Assembly (NCBI GenBank): GCA_045594705.1 | Contig: JAZNZB010000042.1 | Coordinates: 1-14,858 of the forward strand | Direction of reading: 5' to 3' | Source: SVQP01 sp045594705 | GTDB lineage: Bacteria > Bacillota > Clostridia > Oscillospirales > CAG-272 | Length of the DNA: 14,858 nt | Shown: positions 14,599 to 14,858 of the stretch, in pieces | Layout: the number at the start of each line of letters is the position of its first letter | How positions within the stretch are numbered: the stretch's first letter is position 1 | Position numbers and translations under genes: made by a program | The notes under the pieces: model-generated | What the model was told of the DNA's origin: nothing | Seen by the model: only the letters and a program-made list of their open reading frames with translations | Databases searched by the model: none

Positions 14599-14801
14599 GG
14601 GGTGATACTCCAAGCGGAGTATCTCCCCAGTTCTATTCGCCTTCCGGCGAGTGATATTGCTGCGCAGTGATATTTGGACTTCGTCCAAGTGATATTCGCT
14701 GCGCGAGTTTTAGAGGCGAATAGAATATCACTGAAGCCGCAAGGCTTCAATATCACTATCGCAGCAGCGATAATATCACTCCGACGCAGTCGGAATATCA
14801 C
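14599..14801. repeat. Array of small hairpins joined by GTGATATT / AATATCAC
   Basis: About eight short stem-loops follow one another. Clear ones are 14599-14628 (GATACTCC/GGAGTATC core), 14637-14650, 14674-14688, 14696-14706, 14732-14749 (GCAA loop), 14757-14772 and 14780-14794. Stem sequences differ, but the joining octamer is conserved. GTGATATT occurs at 14651, 14667 and 14689, with a variant, GTGATACT, at 14602. Its complement AATATCAC occurs at 14724, 14749, 14772 and 14794. The halves are therefore inverted to each other. An 11-bp inverted repeat (14631-14641 with 14715-14725) pairs across the left half. No open frame of note lies inside. I know no established name for it. Confidence 0.85.
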
Positions 14802-14811
14802 TCATATAGCA

Positions 14812-14858
14812 AAAAGAGAGAGCTTTGCGAAATATCTTTTCGCATTACTCTCTCTTTT
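14812..14858. terminator. Hairpin terminator at the window end
   Basis: AAAAGAGAGAG (14812-14822) pairs with CTCTCTCTTTT (14848-14858), and TGCGAA (14826-14831) pairs with TTCGCA (14839-14844) inside it. Both ends carry T runs on their outgoing strands. It probably ends transcription entering from a gene to the right of the window, or read-through from the hairpin array. The window cuts the element at its right edge. Confidence 0.7.

Noticed and set aside
14599..14801. CRISPR array
   Set aside because: Repeated octamers are too short, spacing is 16-25 bp, the 'spacers' are themselves palindromes, orientation flips midway and no cas gene is present.

Overview
The window looks like chromosome from a Gram-positive bacterium of the Clostridia, most likely an uncultured gut lineage. 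This is inferred from four things: the RpmH-RnpA-YidD-YidC-Jag gene block, Shine-Dalgarno sites of the AGGAGG type, several near-consensus TTGACA/TATAAT promoters with 17-18 bp spacing, and two secreted lipoproteins with acidic, Pro/Thr-rich linkers. I see no tRNA, rRNA, CRISPR array, phage gene or transposase gene.

Positions 1-3650 (minus strand) hold the ribosome/membrane-insertion block, transcribed rpmH, rnpA, yidD, yidC, jag. rpmH has a strong promoter and is followed by a terminator-like hairpin before rnpA. rnpA and yidD overlap by 4 bp. yidC has a structured leader and an unusual protein. jag ends at a hairpin terminator at the window edge. The usual partner of this block, dnaA with oriC, is not next to rpmH; a MATE-family exporter (3805-5271, minus) sits there instead.

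At 5272-5492 two good promoters diverge, one for the MATE gene and one for a plus-strand pair: holA (DNA polymerase III delta) and a ribokinase-like PfkB sugar kinase. The holA promoter is bracketed by a perfect 14-bp inverted repeat. The pair ends in a terminator at 7438. Between it and the next convergent gene lies a REPIN-like pair of inverted 26-bp repeats, flanked by two terminators with identical stems.

Positions 7650-11321 (minus) encode a 1223-residue multidomain surface lipoprotein of unknown function with its own strong promoter. Divergent from it is a small polytopic membrane protein resembling YhhN/TMEM86 (11518-12225, plus). A long two-sided hairpin terminator separates this from a minus-strand pair: a second surface lipoprotein (13351-14472) followed closely by a protein that fuses an uncharacterised N-terminal domain to a uridine-kinase-like P-loop domain (12289-13344).

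The right end (14599-14801) has no gene. It holds an array of small hairpins with different stems joined by a conserved octamer, GTGATATT in the left half and its complement AATATCAC in the right half. This is the most unusual non-coding structure in the window. The most unusual protein feature is a glutamate in YidC where the family has its conserved groove arginine.
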